In this document: positions 5,380 through 5,792 of the stretch, in pieces | Numbering within the stretch: the first letter of the stretch is position 1 | Layout: each line of letters opens with the position of its first letter | Assembly: GCA_025457805.1 (NCBI GenBank) | Contig: JALOTR010000216.1 | Span: 1-5,792 of the forward strand | DNA: 5,792 nucleotides | Direction: 5' to 3' | Source of the DNA: Akkermansiaceae bacterium | Lineage (GTDB): Bacteria > Verrucomicrobiota > Verrucomicrobiia > Verrucomicrobiales > Akkermansiaceae | Made by a program: the position numbers and the translations under genes | The notes under the pieces: generated by a model | Seen by the model: only the letters and a program-made list of their open reading frames with translations | The model's database searches: none | What the model was told of the DNA's origin: nothing

Positions 5380-5792
5380 ATGCGCGAGACCGACAGCAAC
5401 GATGGCGTGAAACGGATCACCGTTTCCATGCCCGATGAGACCTTCCAGGCCCTGGACCGCTTGGTCCAGCAGCGTGGCTTCGACAACCGCTCGCAGGCGG
5501 TTTCCGAAATGATCCACCAGCACGCCGCCCAGCATTTGGGAAAAATCGGCACCGAGGTCATGGCCGGCACGCTCACGCTGGTTTATGACGAATCAAAAAG
5601 CGCGCTGTTGCGCGACCTTTCCCGGATTTTCCGCGATCACATTGCCGAGGTCATCTCCTCGCAGCACGTCCTCCTCGAAGAAGAACACGTCCTCGAAGTG
5701 ATCCTCATGCAGGGCCCTGCCAAAACCCTGCGTGAAATTGCCAACAAACTGGTCACCTGCAAAGGCGTGAAAACCGCCCAACTCACCCTCAC
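5380..5792 (+). CDS. nikR: NikR-like ribbon-helix-helix metal-response regulator (3' end outside window)
   Basis: There are 137 complete codons and the frame runs off the window. E. coli NikR has 133 residues, so little is probably missing. Residues 11-50 are a ribbon-helix-helix domain: KRITVSMPDETFQALD, then GFDNRSQAV. R12, T14 and S16 correspond to the DNA-reading R3, T5 and T7 of E. coli NikR. Residues 61-137 align without gaps to the NikR C-terminal ACT-like domain (LTLVYDESK ... LEVILMQG ... KGVKTAQLTL). Of the four nickel ligands, only H87 is kept, as H96. H76 is R85, H89 is L98 and C95 is V104. The ATG at 5380 leaves a 10-residue arm before the strand; a GTG at 5407 would give an E. 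coli-like short start. A NikR operator sits just upstream. The family assignment is firm, but nickel sensing is doubtful. Confidence 0.88.
   Translation, partial: MRETDSNDGVKRITVSMPDETFQALDRLVQQRGFDNRSQAVSEMIHQHAAQHLGKIGTEVMAGTLTLVYDESKSALLRDLSRIFRDHIAEVISSQHVLLEEEHVLEVILMQGPAKTLREIANKLVTCKGVKTAQLTL

Noticed and set aside
4678..5535. Long - strand open frame of 285 codons
   Set aside because: It lies antisense to the VKOR fusion and the NikR-like gene, spans the operator, and its arginine-rich, low-complexity product resembles no family. It is a by-product of GC-rich codon use on the + strand.

Overview
The window looks like a chromosomal stretch from a Gram-negative bacterium of the Verrucomicrobiota or a relative in the PVC group. 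The support is protein style, not a marker gene. There is a PEP-CTERM sorting tail, secreted proteins carrying a D-x-D-x-D-G calcium-loop module followed by a beta domain, and a C-terminal domain that I recall as the verrucomicrobial family TIGR02597. All five genes lie on the + strand and coding density is high.

Layout. (1) Positions 2-2560 hold the 3' part of a large secreted or surface protein. It contains one partial and three full SdrD_B-like repeats, a linker module, and a long TIGR02597-like C-terminal region with an internal duplication. Its start is outside the window, and the GTG at 20 is only an internal valine codon. (2) Positions 2561-2665 are a short AT-rich spacer with an inverted repeat directly after the stop codon, probably the boundary between transcription units. 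(3) Positions 2666-5318 look like a three-gene operon. It holds a PEP-CTERM protein, a second secreted protein that is a tandem paralogue of the first but has a different C-terminus, and a VKOR-thioredoxin fusion for disulfide formation. The last two genes overlap by ATGA. (4) Positions 5319-5379 are a 61-base spacer containing an exact match to the E. coli-type NikR operator, GTATGA-N16-TCATAC. (5) From 5380 to the window edge lies a NikR-like ribbon-helix-helix regulator, cut off close to its C-terminus.

How it fits together. Units 1 to 3 concern the cell envelope: secreted beta-rich proteins plus an inner-membrane machine that oxidises exported proteins. Unit 5 with its operator looks like a self-regulated metal-response regulator. 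The most striking combination is a perfect NikR operator and conserved DNA-reading residues in front of a NikR homologue that appears to have lost three of the four canonical nickel ligands. The second notable point is the pair of paralogous secreted proteins with exchanged C-termini, translationally linked to a disulfide oxidase. I see no RNA genes, insertion sequences, CRISPR arrays or - strand genes.
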